From Acanthosoma haemorrhoidale (taxonomy: Eukaryota > Arthropoda > Insecta > Hemiptera > Acanthosomatidae), in contig OV884015.1 of the NCBI GenBank assembly GCA_930367205.1, positions 38,059,288 through 38,123,287 of the forward strand: a DNA stretch of 64,000 bases, given 5' to 3'. Position 1 is the first letter of the stretch; every line of letters starts with the position of its first letter. The position numbers and the translations under genes were made by a program. Under the pieces are notes generated by a model that searched no databases, was not told the DNA's origin, and saw nothing but the letters and a program-made list of their open reading frames with translations. Shown one piece after another: positions 11,661-22,115 of the stretch.

Positions 11661-13315
11661 TTTAAAATGTTGTTAGTGATAGGTAATAAATTCAAACATT
11701 GGATTCAATGAGATCTTTATTTCAGATAACATTATATATTTATATATAAATACATATCTATAATTTAACATTTACCACGCATTAACATTTAAATAAATGT
11801 TCTCTCTGACAAGGTAACTGAGTGGAATAGACTCCACTAATATGTATAGTAATACTTGCTACAATGCTTACTTTTCAAAATCAAAGTATAACAAAAAATA
11901 TATTTCCTAATCCAATAAAGACGATAAATATATATCTATATATATATTCAATAACAAAATTTATTAAACAACAAAGTCATTTACAACGGCCAGTATAATA
12001 AAATTTATACATATAATTAACGATTACACTATTTATAATAACAGTCATAATTTTTCAACAACCCTGATAGTTCTCACTTCAAAACCCAGAGTGGATGTTG
12101 ACTTACAATATTAATAATACAAAACTTACATTTAAAATTTAAATTATTTACAAATTGAGTAATTATAGAATAACACTTGCGTTGTACGATTTTTTAAGTT
12201 TTAAATATTCTACTTATAATACAATTATAATTATTAGAAGAAGAAACTGGGGGGAGAAATCGCTTTTAAAGCAAGTCAATAATCTATGACTAGTGGTTAA
12301 TTAACAGTAATGAGATCTTTAAAATATTTTTTAGTAACCGATACATTTAAAAAATATTTTAATTCATTTACTAAGATCTGGAGGATTACCAAAAAAAAAA
12401 GACGTTGATGTGAACACCTTAAAATAACTACTATTGTGATAAACAACTTCAAATTTTGAATTATATATATATGGATATATGTACCTATATCATCATGGAT
12501 TTAAAATCAAAGAACAGAACTTATTAACGCACTATTAAATTATATTCATCTGTTATCTAGCCATTCCTACTTAATTTATGTACATTACATAAAGTGAAGG
12601 ATATGTGGTAATTTAGTTTACAGCTGTGGAATTAAATTCGATGAATAATTGAGCTTATTGAAATATGATATTCACAGTCTTCCTTCTTTGAGCCTTTCCA
12701 AGCTTTCATTATCCATTATTTCAAGTTACAAAAATAAAATGTCAAATTCCCTTGGTCATGATTACTCCTTTTTTTTTTTTTTGTTAATTGAACACGAAAT
12801 ATGCTAACTTTTTACTAGGACCACTAAAATCAAGTTATTAACCCAATTTCTTTCTTTTTTTTTATATTGTTAAGAAGTGAAAAAATACATGTTTCAGCTA
12901 GTATATTCTGCAACTAGGTCGTCCAATAAATCAGATAAACGGATTTCGCAACAAATTAATAACTTTGCCAATATTTATAAATATTAATAAGGCTACAGAA
13001 TAGAAGCAAACCCATTCTATGGTAATTTCTTGAGGAACTTTATGTTAGTAAATTAATTATCTTTAACATAAGTGACTTAGAATTAATTAAAATGCATATT
13101 TTCAAATTAGATCACAGGTACAAAATCATCTTTGAAGTTATTTTCTTTAAGAGCAGAGAAAGAGAGCAACATTTACGATTTCCTGTGACAGAACTATTTC
13201 ACTGATGCAAAAACGTACATACTACTTATTTAATTTAGTAAATGCCGAGATAAGATAAAACTGTTTTAAAAGTTACTTGTCTTTAATACTCCTGAAAACT
13301 ATAACATGAGTAAAT

Positions 13316-14200
13316 TTACTTAATTTGGAAGTTTGGGTTCTCAACCCTCCAGTGCTTGGCATTAGGGCCGAACTTGTAGACGAGCCTTCTACCGTAGACA
13401 GGCATGAGGACCTGGCTCTTGTAGTAGTACCTCATCGCTCTGCTCAGCTTCTCGTAGTTCATGTCCGGGTTTTCCTTCTTGCTGCCCCACAGCTTAGCCA
13501 CCTTGTCACTGTGTACGAAACGGAACATACCTTCGTCGTGGTTATCCCACTGGATGAGGCTGGGGCAGTACTCCGGATTCTTGAGTAGGTCCCTCAGGAA
13601 CTCCCACAGCCGGCCCAACTTCTCCGTCTTCTTCTTCCTTCTGGGCAGCCTGGGCCTGCCACGGCCCTTTTTGCCCGGGGGAGGAGTTGGCAGGGGTGAA
13701 TAAGGAGACGGTGGAGGAGAAGGTGACGGCTGCGGTCTTTTGGTGGTCACCTCAAGCCTCGTCAGGATCGGTTCCTCCTTGATAAACTCCTCTACCTTGA
13801 TGGCCGGCCTGTACATATTCATGAAGGGCCGCCCTTCACGATCCAGCAGCTGCTGAAGTCTTTCGAACAGCACTGATCCGTAGGTACGGTCTTTCCACTG
13901 GAAGTCGGACATACTCAAGCAGGAAAGCTGGTAGCCGTCGAGGCTGGCGAACTTCTCACCCATAATGTCCGTAGGGCAGACGGAAATCTCCCTGGCGACG
14001 TGGCTGATCCAGTGGAGGATGTCGTTTCCGGTCCAGGACTTGACCGACTTATACCGCCAAGCCTCCTGTATCTCGTTGTAGCTGTTGTCGTAGGTGTCAT
14101 AGTAGTCGTTACAGGAGCCATCTACCATAGTGTTAAGGGCTGTGGCGATGGCAGCACCTCGTGAGTAGTAGTCCTCGTATTGCTGGTTCTGGTTCGGCAT
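13316..14200 (-). CDS. ETS-domain transcription factor with pointed domain, ESE/ELF3-like
   Basis: The 294-aa protein would bind GGAA-core DNA in the nucleus. Residues 46-119 resemble a SAM/pointed domain (WTGNDILHWISHVAREI...). Residues 134-143 contain two adjacent psi-K-x-E motifs (IKVE, IKEE) that could be SUMO sites. A Pro/Ser linker leads to a basic AT-hook-like block around 177-191 (KKGRGRPR). Residues 197-281 form an ETS domain from LWEFLRDLL to GRRLVYKFG, with the recognition-helix arginines in SRAMRYYYK (254 and 257). Pointed plus AT-hook plus ETS, and the GRRLVYKFG ending, are most like the ELF3/EHF/ELF5 (ESE) class. I chose the first ATG after an in-frame TAG at 14228-14230. Both domains lie in one exon with no intron, unusual for this class. 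It could instead be another pointed-domain ETS lineage. GC content is far above the flanks. Confidence 0.9.
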   Translation of the reverse strand: MPNQNQQYEDYYSRGAAIATALNTMVDGSCNDYYDTYDNSYNEIQEAWRYKSVKSWTGNDILHWISHVAREISVCPTDIMGEKFASLDGYQLSCLSMSDFQWKDRTYGSVLFERLQQLLDREGRPFMNMYRPAIKVEEFIKEEPILTRLEVTTKRPQPSPSPPPSPYSPLPTPPPGKKGRGRPRLPRRKKKTEKLGRLWEFLRDLLKNPEYCPSLIQWDNHDEGMFRFVHSDKVAKLWGSKKENPDMNYEKLSRAMRYYYKSQVLMPVYGRRLVYKFGPNAKHWRVENPNFQIK

Positions 14201-14385
14201 CGCGACTGACGACTGAACCTGATCGAGCTATCGTAGCAGGCCCGCGCGCGGGAGCTGTCAGCCAATCAGCTGCCGAGCTCTGCCGGTTCCCTTGGCAACC
14301 TGACCTTGGCAGGAACTGCACGCTCATTGGCTCAGGGCGGTAGGTCACGTGATCAGCTCTACTCTAACCGGGCCAACTTCCTCAC
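14201..14385 (-). promoter_or_regulatory. GC-rich putative promoter of the ETS gene
   Basis: The ~185 bp upstream of the ATG are sharply GC-richer than the surroundings. They contain CCCGCGCGCGGG (about 14241-14252), a plus-strand CCAAT (14262-14266), an ATTGG, the opposite orientation (14326-14330), a CACGTG E-box (14346-14351) and a TTCC/GGAA ETS core (14378-14381) next to ACTTCC. Clustered CCAAT boxes 60-130 bp from the ATG fit a real promoter, and the ETS core would allow autoregulation. No transcription start can be fixed from sequence alone. Confidence 0.55.
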
Positions 14386-17300
14386 GTTTTAAAACATTCC
14401 CAGATAACTTGCACTCTTCAAATATTTACACAAATAATACATGACGCTCTTCTGTTGATTGCATAATTGCAATACTTATGTTTAGGTAGGCTTTCTCGTA
14501 GTTTTTAATTAAAATTAAATTTTACGTATTTAACTATTTTAGAGAAAATATACCTTAAAACTACTCGACACTACTTTAGCTTCTGAATAATCTTATGGCC
14601 TTTTATTTTTTATTATTTATAACTATAACGTATTATTATTCAAACATTTTATTGATTTTTCACTTCATTAGTTGGTTTTAGATTTTTCTTAAAATGGCAT
14701 CAATCCATTAATCCATTTAAAAAAGTCATAAAAATATTCCACTTCGTGGACTGATTCCACACTACGATAGTCTGTTTTACTACTGAGTCCCCTTTTGTAA
14801 AGACCATAAAGAAGAAATCGCAAAAAAATTATACATATATTTATACTAAAGGTGATTTTACTTCTGTATATCATTTATTTACCTAAAGCTCAATTAGCGA
14901 TTATAATTAAATAGTGACTAATAATAAATGTTTATTCTCCCCTCAATTTTCCCATGGTTTAAGGGACATTTCAGTTGGTAACACGAAAAGAATTTGACGA
15001 TATTTTAAAAAACAAAGTTTTGTGTATGAATTATAGACTGCATATTTAATGCCATCCAAGTCTTAATTAAAGTCCACTTAGTTAATTAGTTAATTATCAT
15101 TAAGTAATTAACTACTTAGTATATTTTTTTATTATTTTTAGCAGGTTAGCAAAGTAAAGATATCGACTTAAGGTTTAGCAATATGTAATTTGGCTTACAA
15201 TTACAAAATTGTAACTGTTATTAAAATCGTTTCGCAACTTTGACTTAAACCAGTGATTTTTTCAAAATGTTATTATAGTTCCATTTGATGGTGGGATAAA
15301 GGTTATCAAAAATAATGAAAGGTCGTCATTAATCAATCATTTGGTACATAACAAAAATAAACATTTAACAACTGTACTGAGCTGGCTGGCTGTTAAATTA
15401 AAGATTACTAATAAATAATATATGTTAGCATTTAAGGGAACTATAATTAGTAAAAGGAAATAAATTCGTTTCGATGTCATAAGGCCTTCATCGTGTGATG
15501 AATAATAGATTTTTAGTGACTGACACTGTTTAACGAATAAAATGGAGTAATTTTGGTTTCGTAATAGCGAGGTCACTAATCCTTGGACCAACTTTAACAA
15601 CAACGCCTTTGTTTATTCCTATAGTAATACTGTAATGAATATTCCAACAATTCAAATTTTAATTCGACGGGTTCTATACGGGTTTCCTAATCTCTTTCCG
15701 TTATAGGCCTAGAGTGAACTTCCCACAGCATTAGGACGCCAGGTGATTACCTAAAAACCGATTCAAGGCTGTTTCACTTTCAAGGCTTGTAGTGAGGCAC
15801 ATTGCCTACCAAGTGACCTCTACACCGTCCTAGCTCACTTGGCTACGGTTAAAATTATACAAACTAGACTACCAGAAGTGTGAGAGCTACGACTGTTGCA
15901 ACTTAATCTAGGGTGCAAAATTCGTAATGGAAAAAAAAATCAACGGTCATCATATCATGAGAGGGTTCCCTGAGGAAAAATATCAGTCTAACAATTCAAG
16001 TAAGATACATCACATCATTACTGTTGATTACTTCCTGACATTTAATTTATTTTTGGCTCATCTCGTAAGGGGGGTGCTTCTGCCTGTCTGAATGTGTGAC
16101 AAGAGTTGTCAAAATGCACATTAGTGACACATTTATATCACATTCAGCACAAAGTCTTTATTTTGATAGCTTACTCTTCATCGTATTGATTTTTTTTTGT
16201 TACTAATTAACTTTTTAACCATGATTTATTATTTTGCAAGTGGCTTTTTTTATTTTAGCACCATTGCAACTCAACAGGGTTGAGTTCAAATTGGTAAGAA
16301 TATGTTCGAAGGTCAATGAAATGACTTATTGTGATCGTAGTTTTTTTAAAGTAAAACGCTAAACAAAAATCATGCATTATTGATGATGAAGTAATATCCT
16401 TTAATTTAATATACTACCCAAAATTATAGAAAATATATATTTTTAAAGATCAAGTAATTAAATTAATGAGTCGTTTTTTATTTTTCATGTGTTCCCAATC
16501 TCAAATAGACATCTATGTATAATTTAATGTCTCTAACTTTTTCAGGGGACTCATAAAAACCAGAAAAGGCAGACAGATACAAGTGGAAAGACAATTTTGA
16601 TATTTGTTTATTACAATTAACTGAATATTTTTTTACTATAATTAAGTTATTTTTGAAGTATAACTAAACGAAGTCATTGAAAAGGTGTTTGCAGTTAAAA
16701 ATCATTCGGTGTTTTTCAATGAATCAACAATCATTCCCATTTAATGGCCAGATGATATAAAAAATAATTTGTCATTAACCAGTTAATTCCTGCGTCACGA
16801 TAAAATATTATTTTTCTACTACGAAGCGAGGGGCAAGCGGACTATAATTACAATTTGATAATTGGTATGATTTAATTCTCGGACGATGCTAAAAATGAAA
16901 CCAGCCACTTGGTAAATCCCAAAGTCACAATTAAAGTATTATTAATTATTTGTTAATTAAAAAAAAGAAAGTCTTGTTAAACAATTTAAAATTATTTAAT
17001 AGCCATCAAAACATTAAAAATTTAGTTAAAGGTTGTCAAGGATGGGAGATGGGACGGTAGTCATTTGAAATGCTGGGGTTTCGGACACCTTATTTAGAAG
17101 GCATTCTTGCGTTTTTTTTTCCAATTATTAAATACTGTTTTAAGAAGTGGCGAGGAGATTCCAACCTTGTCTGGGACATCTCTCGACATTGCCCATTCAC
17201 TTTCTTAATCCTTAATTTTATTTTAAATGATTTCCGAAAATACAGTTTAGTTTACAATTGGTGTAAACTATTTTTGATTTCTATCAAAATCTGATCCGAT

Positions 17301-18372
17301 TGGGAGGAAATGGTTATCAAATTGATCCTGAAAATGAGTTCAGGATGGTGGATAAATCTGATAGGAATAGTGGCCAGACAGTTGGTTCTGCACTAGGCAG
17401 AGTAGAAATCCTTCATAGGCCAACAACAAGACAAGTTCAAGGGCAGTGCCTAGCTGGCCGAGCCTGGTTCCTTGAGCTATTTATAGATGAATGTGTGTGT
17501 GGTCAGGAAAACATCTCCAGCACAACAAAAATAATTATTGCTTGTTTCTTTTTAAGCAAATTTTAGAGTCAAATTAAATTTCATAAAATAATCTTCTTGT
17601 AAAACGACGAAAGATATTAGACCGTTGTGAGAATGCCTAAGGTAGACTGAGAAGCGGCTAATTCATTTTATGAATTATAACAAAGACTCAATAAAACAAA
17701 GACTATTGATTGAAAATAAATTTTTACAGGAGTACTCGTACAACGAGAATTTCACATAAACAATATCTCGAATCTACAAACAACTTTCATTTTCATCGTT
17801 TTACTGGCCCACTTTACGACTAAATAGTTTTTGTGATATTTCCCTTAAATTATTTTTTTATAAATAGATTTTTGTATAAATAATAAATAACCGCAAGGGG
17901 TTCATTGGTTATTTCAATTTTTTTTTTTTCAATTCAAAACTTAATTGAGTTAAAATTACAATCTGTCTTATCGGGCAATAAGGATTGTGATAAATGTTCT
18001 CATTCATACAGTGTTTACAAACAGCCCAGAGACCTCCCAAATTCACATGGTTGTCACCTCCCTGACATGAGAATGAGGAAGCAGAATCTTGGGAAGTACC
18101 CCATACTACTCCGTCAGTCGCGTCACCAGATACGAACCTGTGGAGGCTGACAAAGAGTTCGAGAGCCACAGACGCTCAGGATAATTAAAAAAATAAAGAT
18201 GTTTTCACCCTTGTATCAGTCTTTGTGAATCCTCAGTTCAAGCTAAAGATATGAAACCTTACATACAAGTCGTGTTTGATATTGACAAGACACGGAAAAT
18301 ACATCCATCTCGATATAAAATATGACTAAGTTTTATTAATTAATAAACTAGTTAATACATATTAAGAATTGT
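14386..18372. other. AT-rich spacer without recognised genes
   Basis: Mostly low-complexity AT DNA. A frame at 17300-17566 (88 codons) and a minus-strand frame at 17909-18169 lie in slightly GC-richer patches, but neither shows a domain. The segment about 15185-15340 is similar in order of motifs (ATTACAAAA, ATCGTTTYGCAACTTT, TTTGATGG, GGTCATTAAT) to 20475-20635, so an old dispersed repeat is present. Confidence 0.5.
15185..15340. repeat. Diverged dispersed repeat (mate at 20475-20635)
   Basis: Shares, in the same order and spacing, ATTACAAAA, ATCGTTT-GCAACTTT, TTTGATGG and GGTCATTAAT with 20475-20635. Identity is moderate and the type of element is unknown. Confidence 0.5.
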
Positions 18373-19184
18373 ACCCTCGGTAGACACTTGTCGTTCACAA
18401 CTCATCTCAGTAAGAAGTTAAAGAGTGTTAGGGAAAAGTTCTACAGCCTAGGACGCCTACTTCACAGCCCAGCATTATCAGTACGCCTCAAGCTGCTTAT
18501 TTACCAGAGCGTCCTGAGACCTGCCTGCTTTGATGTACGGGACCCCACTATTCAAGTATCTAACTCCTAACACTCTAAAAACGCTCCAGCAATTCCAGAA
18601 CAGAGTTCCCCGCACCTCCCTCAAACATACCCCGTTCGACCGAATGAAGGCAGACGTGATCCACGAAAAATTTGAAGTGCTCACCATCCAAGATTTTATC
18701 AAGAGACGACACATCAAATTTTTCGATTCACTTCAACACTACCACAACCCACTATTCTCCGACCTTCAACCACCACCAATGCCCGTCTGATGGAAGCACT
18801 GCTGGACCGCCGAAGCCTGGAGACAGTTAGACCTCATAGAACCCTGACGGGGACTGAACCATCCTTCTTCTACCTACTCAGGGTAGGTCGATCTTCCGGC
18901 CGATGGCCGACTCACTGCAGCCCCCCACAGGGGCCGGGGCCAGGTATGACCTGGCCGACTTCAAACCAATGCCTAGTACCCCTAGGCTCCACCATAGGAG
19001 CCTCACTACCTTCCCGAATCCACCCGCCTCCTTTAGGCATCCCACACCCCATATCCTTCTCATACATCCTTCAAATAGGACTCCCCTTAGTGAAAGGCAC
19101 CCATCAATCCAAAATAATTTTCCCACATCCTATTTTTATAAGTTTGAGAGCTATGGAAAAAAAAATATATATATATATATATAT
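18373..19184 (+). mobile_element. 5'-truncated jockey-like non-LTR copy with RT C-terminus, 3' UTR and A-rich tail
   Basis: This is a truncated relative of the broken element at 27836-31365. It starts inside the RT C-terminal region, ends in A9 followed by TA repeats (19157-19184), and carries a ~370-bp 3' UTR after the ORF stop near 18788. The 5' truncation is typical of incomplete target-primed reverse transcription. No convincing target-site duplication was found. Confidence 0.8.
18374..18788 (+). pseudogene. RT C-terminal fragment of jockey-like ORF2, frameshifted
   Basis: Two overlapping frames (about 18374-18570 and 18530-18788) together cover the last ~138 residues. The first runs TLGRHLSFTTHLSKKLKS...LIYQSVLRPA; the second resumes with MYGTPLFKYLTPNTLKTLQQFQ and ends with the IKRRHIKFFDSLQ block near the C-terminus. 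A one-base insertion near 18530 causes the frame change. It has no catalytic residues because it starts after the YADD motif. Confidence 0.85.
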
Positions 19185-19437
19185 GGAGTAGTCTCTTGAA
19201 GTTCTGTTTAATAATATGTAATATGTAATAGTGTTTAAGAAAAACACTTCAATTTACTTTTCGTGACTGAGACTGCGAATGAAATGAATCAATTGTGATT
19301 GGTGCAATCAAAGTTTAGTAGGTAAAATGAATTACAAGGTGAATAGCACTCGCATCTTCTTTAAAACTAATAATTTTACCTATGGTGATACTGAAATGAT
19401 AATCTTAACCAGATGTAAGAAAAGACAATTAGAGCAT

Positions 19438-20470
19438 TGTCGGGATATTGGTTGAACAATTGTCGGAGGTGAACAATTGTCGGAAAAGGTGAACAATTGT
19501 CGGAGGTCAACAATTGTCGGATTGCTGTAGTTAATAACATGGACCATGTTCCATGTAGGCGTTAATATCTGACTTCATTTATTGATAGGGATGTGTCCCG
19601 ACAAGACACTGTGTTTAGGATGAGGTTCAGAGGTTCATAAAGAATAAGACCAGTTTTCAGAGTTCGGGCGAGAGATCGGCAGCGTAACAAGTACAAGTCG
19701 TCAGGGGTTTGCTATAGGCTGTGAGGCAAAGTGCCGTCGTATAGGTGTAGCATAGCGAGAGTCGATTAGCGGAAGGCTGAGGGGGGCTTACTCCCAGGGC
19801 CCCGAGGCCCTGGCATATCGCGAGGTAATCGGCTGTGGAGACTAGTAAACAGAGTGAGCCCACCAGGGCCAGGTGGCCCTGGGGTAAGTGATAAGTCGTG
19901 CGGCTATGAAGCTAAGAGACAGAGTGGGAGTGAAGAGTGAAATTTACTGATATAAATATGATGACCCCCTCCCTCGTGGAAGGCTGGGTCTGTCTGCCCG
20001 GAGTAAGTTTTACGATACACAGGTAGTCACTTCCTTTTAGTTTTATGACCGTTAGGGTACAAGGGTGTGTTTTATATGGCTGCTAGGGCCTCACCCCCTT
20101 GGGTTATTTGACCACCTATAGCAAGGGTATTATCCCATGGGTCCAAAAGGGTTCCTAGCATGCTTTTATGACCAAGGGAAGTGACTCAAGGTCTATTATG
20201 ATAGGGGTAAGTGTCCTTGCTTTCGGGTTTTATGGAAGTCAGGTGGCTAATTCGCGTAGGTTTATTGCCGCACCCTTTGAGTTACTTGTCTACGACTTCC
20301 GACCTCTCTATGATTTATTACCGTCTGTCGGTGTCCGTATGTCTGCCTGTTCCTACTACGTGCCGCGACCCTGATTTATTCCAAAGAAGCTTACAAGATT
20401 TACATTATATTATAATACATTATGAACCAGAGTGTAGGGTAATTTACATATATAGTTAGCGGTCGCTATA
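19438..20470 (+). mobile_element. Solo LTR-like element, copy 3 (longest)
   Basis: Starts TGTCGGG at 19438 and ends GCGGTCGCTATA at 20470, with a perfect 5-bp duplication AGCAT at 19433-19437 and 20471-20475. Near the start AACAATTGTCGG is repeated four times (19454-19520). The GTTAATATCTGACTTC and ATGTGTCCCGACA blocks match the other copies, while the GC-rich middle is different and larger. The two overlapping frames at 20168-20459 have no domain. The final CTATA is a CTACA with one substitution. Confidence 0.8.
19454..19520. repeat. Short tandem array of AACAATTGTCGG units inside LTR copy 3
   Basis: Four units with TGTCGG at 19461, 19478, 19498 and 19515 (spacing 17, 20 and 17 bp). Each repeats the terminal hexamer of the LTR itself, so the element start has been amplified locally. 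Confidence 0.85.
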
Positions 20471-20474
20471 AGCA

Positions 20475-20635
20475 TAATTACAAAACCTCATTAACATCGT
20501 TTTGCAACTTTAGCTCATTTAAGCGGTTATTTTAGAGGCATGACTTTCACATGGTAGTTTCGTTTGATGGCCTCATGGTGTTAAAACTAAAAACACCTCC
20601 AAGGAAAACGATAAGGGGTCATTAATAAATTAAAT
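20475..20635. repeat. Diverged dispersed repeat (mate at 15185-15340)
   Basis: Second member of the pair described at 15185; it directly abuts the right end of LTR copy 3, so the LTR inserted at or beside this repeat. Confidence 0.5.
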
Positions 20636-21291
20636 AGAAATAAGAAAATAATATTGAATAAAGTATAAAAATGTTCTATATATGTGAACTAAAATAATTA
20701 TGTCAGTTATTTTGTTGACTGTTATTATTATTAGAGTCTTTAAATTTGCTTTTGAGAATCCATAATTGTGGGATGGATCACACTTGACGTTTTTTAACTT
20801 TTCTAAGCTGTTACTGATTTGCCTAAAAAAAAATCGTGATGCTATAAATGATAAGAAATATTATCAACTTAATTTGTTACAGGGCTATTTTCATATTAGT
20901 AAGTAGTCAGAAACCCTTACTCTTAACGCAGGCGGTCGGTAATGGTTAGCCGCCGGTTCAGTTAGTCAAACTATATTGAAATTTCAAAAATTCTCTTAAG
21001 CTAGTTGAAAGACCTGGTATACCACACCAATCATCCACTCTGAAAGGGAAATAACCGTTCGGAAAATTCAGAAATAAGCATGGAAGCTCTACAAAACATA
21101 TATTTTTTGAAATTATCTTATGTATGTATTCGTTGGAAAACAATAAACCAATAAGAAGAAACTGATGTGCCAATAAGCATTTGTCGAAGCATGAACAGAC
21201 ACGCAGCTTCTATATTTAGATATTGTGGTTTGACGAAAGAATGTTTGTTTGCACCGCGTCAAAAAACAAAAAAGAACTCATTTTCTTTTAG

Positions 21292-21353
21292 CAGCGTGCT
21301 AGGTTTTGACTTACGCAACAGCAATTATTTTTATCACGAGCCCGACGGGAGAG
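21292..21353 (+). CDS. Candidate 62-bp internal exon of an unidentified host gene
   Basis: A pyrimidine tract and acceptor (TTTTCTTTTAG ending at 21291) precede a 62-bp GC-richer segment that ends with GGGAGAG and a strong donor GTATGT at 21354. Two of three frames contain stops (TGA, TAG). The remaining frame encodes SVLGFDLRNSNYFYHEPDGR, entered after one base and leaving one base over. Matching splice sites around a short segment with one open frame make a real small exon likely. The protein is not recognised, and the phase does not directly join the candidate exon at 8242-8378. Confidence 0.5.
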
Positions 21354-22045
21354 GTATGTGCCGTGCCGATCCTCTTTCGCCTGTCCACGTTGTGTATGTA
21401 CTTCCATGTTCATGCTATTTAATTGCATACAGACAGACATAGTAAAGACTTGTTTGAACATAAAGCCTCTTTTTTTTCGGGTATAAGAAATTATTGCCGG
21501 AAAAATGGCATAAGATAAAAAACTCCGTAGGTTTGAAAATAATTTTTTGTTAACAATGCGCTTGAATGAAAACTGATGTGATCGGAAATAAATTACACTT
21601 ATGAATTACTGTTAGTAAAAAAAATTTATTTGATAATATGGCCATTGATAATATCAGGGAATCCCCGCATTACGAGACCTCCAGGTTAAATATAGACATG
21701 TCTGTTTCATTTATTGCATCAGAACATGTGGTGGAACATGTGTATGTAAGAATTCACATACAATATATAATATCTATATTTTTAGCTCACTTAACTCTCG
21801 ATTAGGGCTGTGTTTTATTTGGAGTTGGAAACGAGCACAATCTTACTCTACAAAAATCTGTTTATAGGTACATTATTGTTGAACGTATCTAACTACTTTT
21901 TTATTAATATATTGATTATTAGCCAAAATATACCTGGAGTGCTGTGGCATGAAACCGGGACCTCCACGATATCCAATCACCGACTGGACGAGTTTGGAGA
22001 AAGAGAACTATTCAACTCCAATTTGCCACGACTTTCCTCTCGTTC

Positions 22046-22115
22046 AGGGTAGCTCAGTTGATAGGGCACCCGGCTGGATATTAGGGGGACCTCGGTTTTA
22101 AGTCTCATCTCCTTC
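22046..22115 (+). repeat. tRNA-derived SINE head or tRNA pseudogene
   Basis: GGGTAGCTCAGTTGATAGGGC at 22048-22068 (shown in full, 21 bases shortened here to the box TAGCTCAGTTGATAG) resembles a tRNA D-arm and A box. CCTCGGTTTTAAGTCTC at 22090-22106 resembles a degenerate B box (consensus GGTTCGANTC). Spacing is ~33 bp between boxes. There is no intact acceptor stem, so this is a relic or a SINE head rather than a functional tRNA. Confidence 0.55.

Larger units (their letters stand above)
9491..13315. other. AT-rich spacer, possible 3' flank or UTR of the ETS gene on its right side
   Basis: No frame here looks coding. It contains a 92-bp tandem duplication (10951-11134) and a diverged ~165-bp direct repeat (11283-11660). 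An AATAAA on the minus strand near 11714-11719 and a run of 14 T on the plus strand near 12769-12782 could mark 3' ends of transcripts from the ETS gene, but AT-rich DNA makes such matches common. Confidence 0.5.

Noticed and set aside
12769..12782. T14 run considered as the poly(A) tail of an ETS retrocopy
   Set aside because: No flanking target duplication could be found and similar runs are frequent in this AT-rich DNA.
16062..16110. CTCGTAAGGGGGGTGC...GTGACAAGAG, similar to the LTR start
   Set aside because: Only scattered short matches; no matching end or target duplication, so a seventh copy is not supported.
17300..17566. 88-codon frame in a GC-richer patch
   Set aside because: No domain and no splice or start support; could be a repeat fragment.
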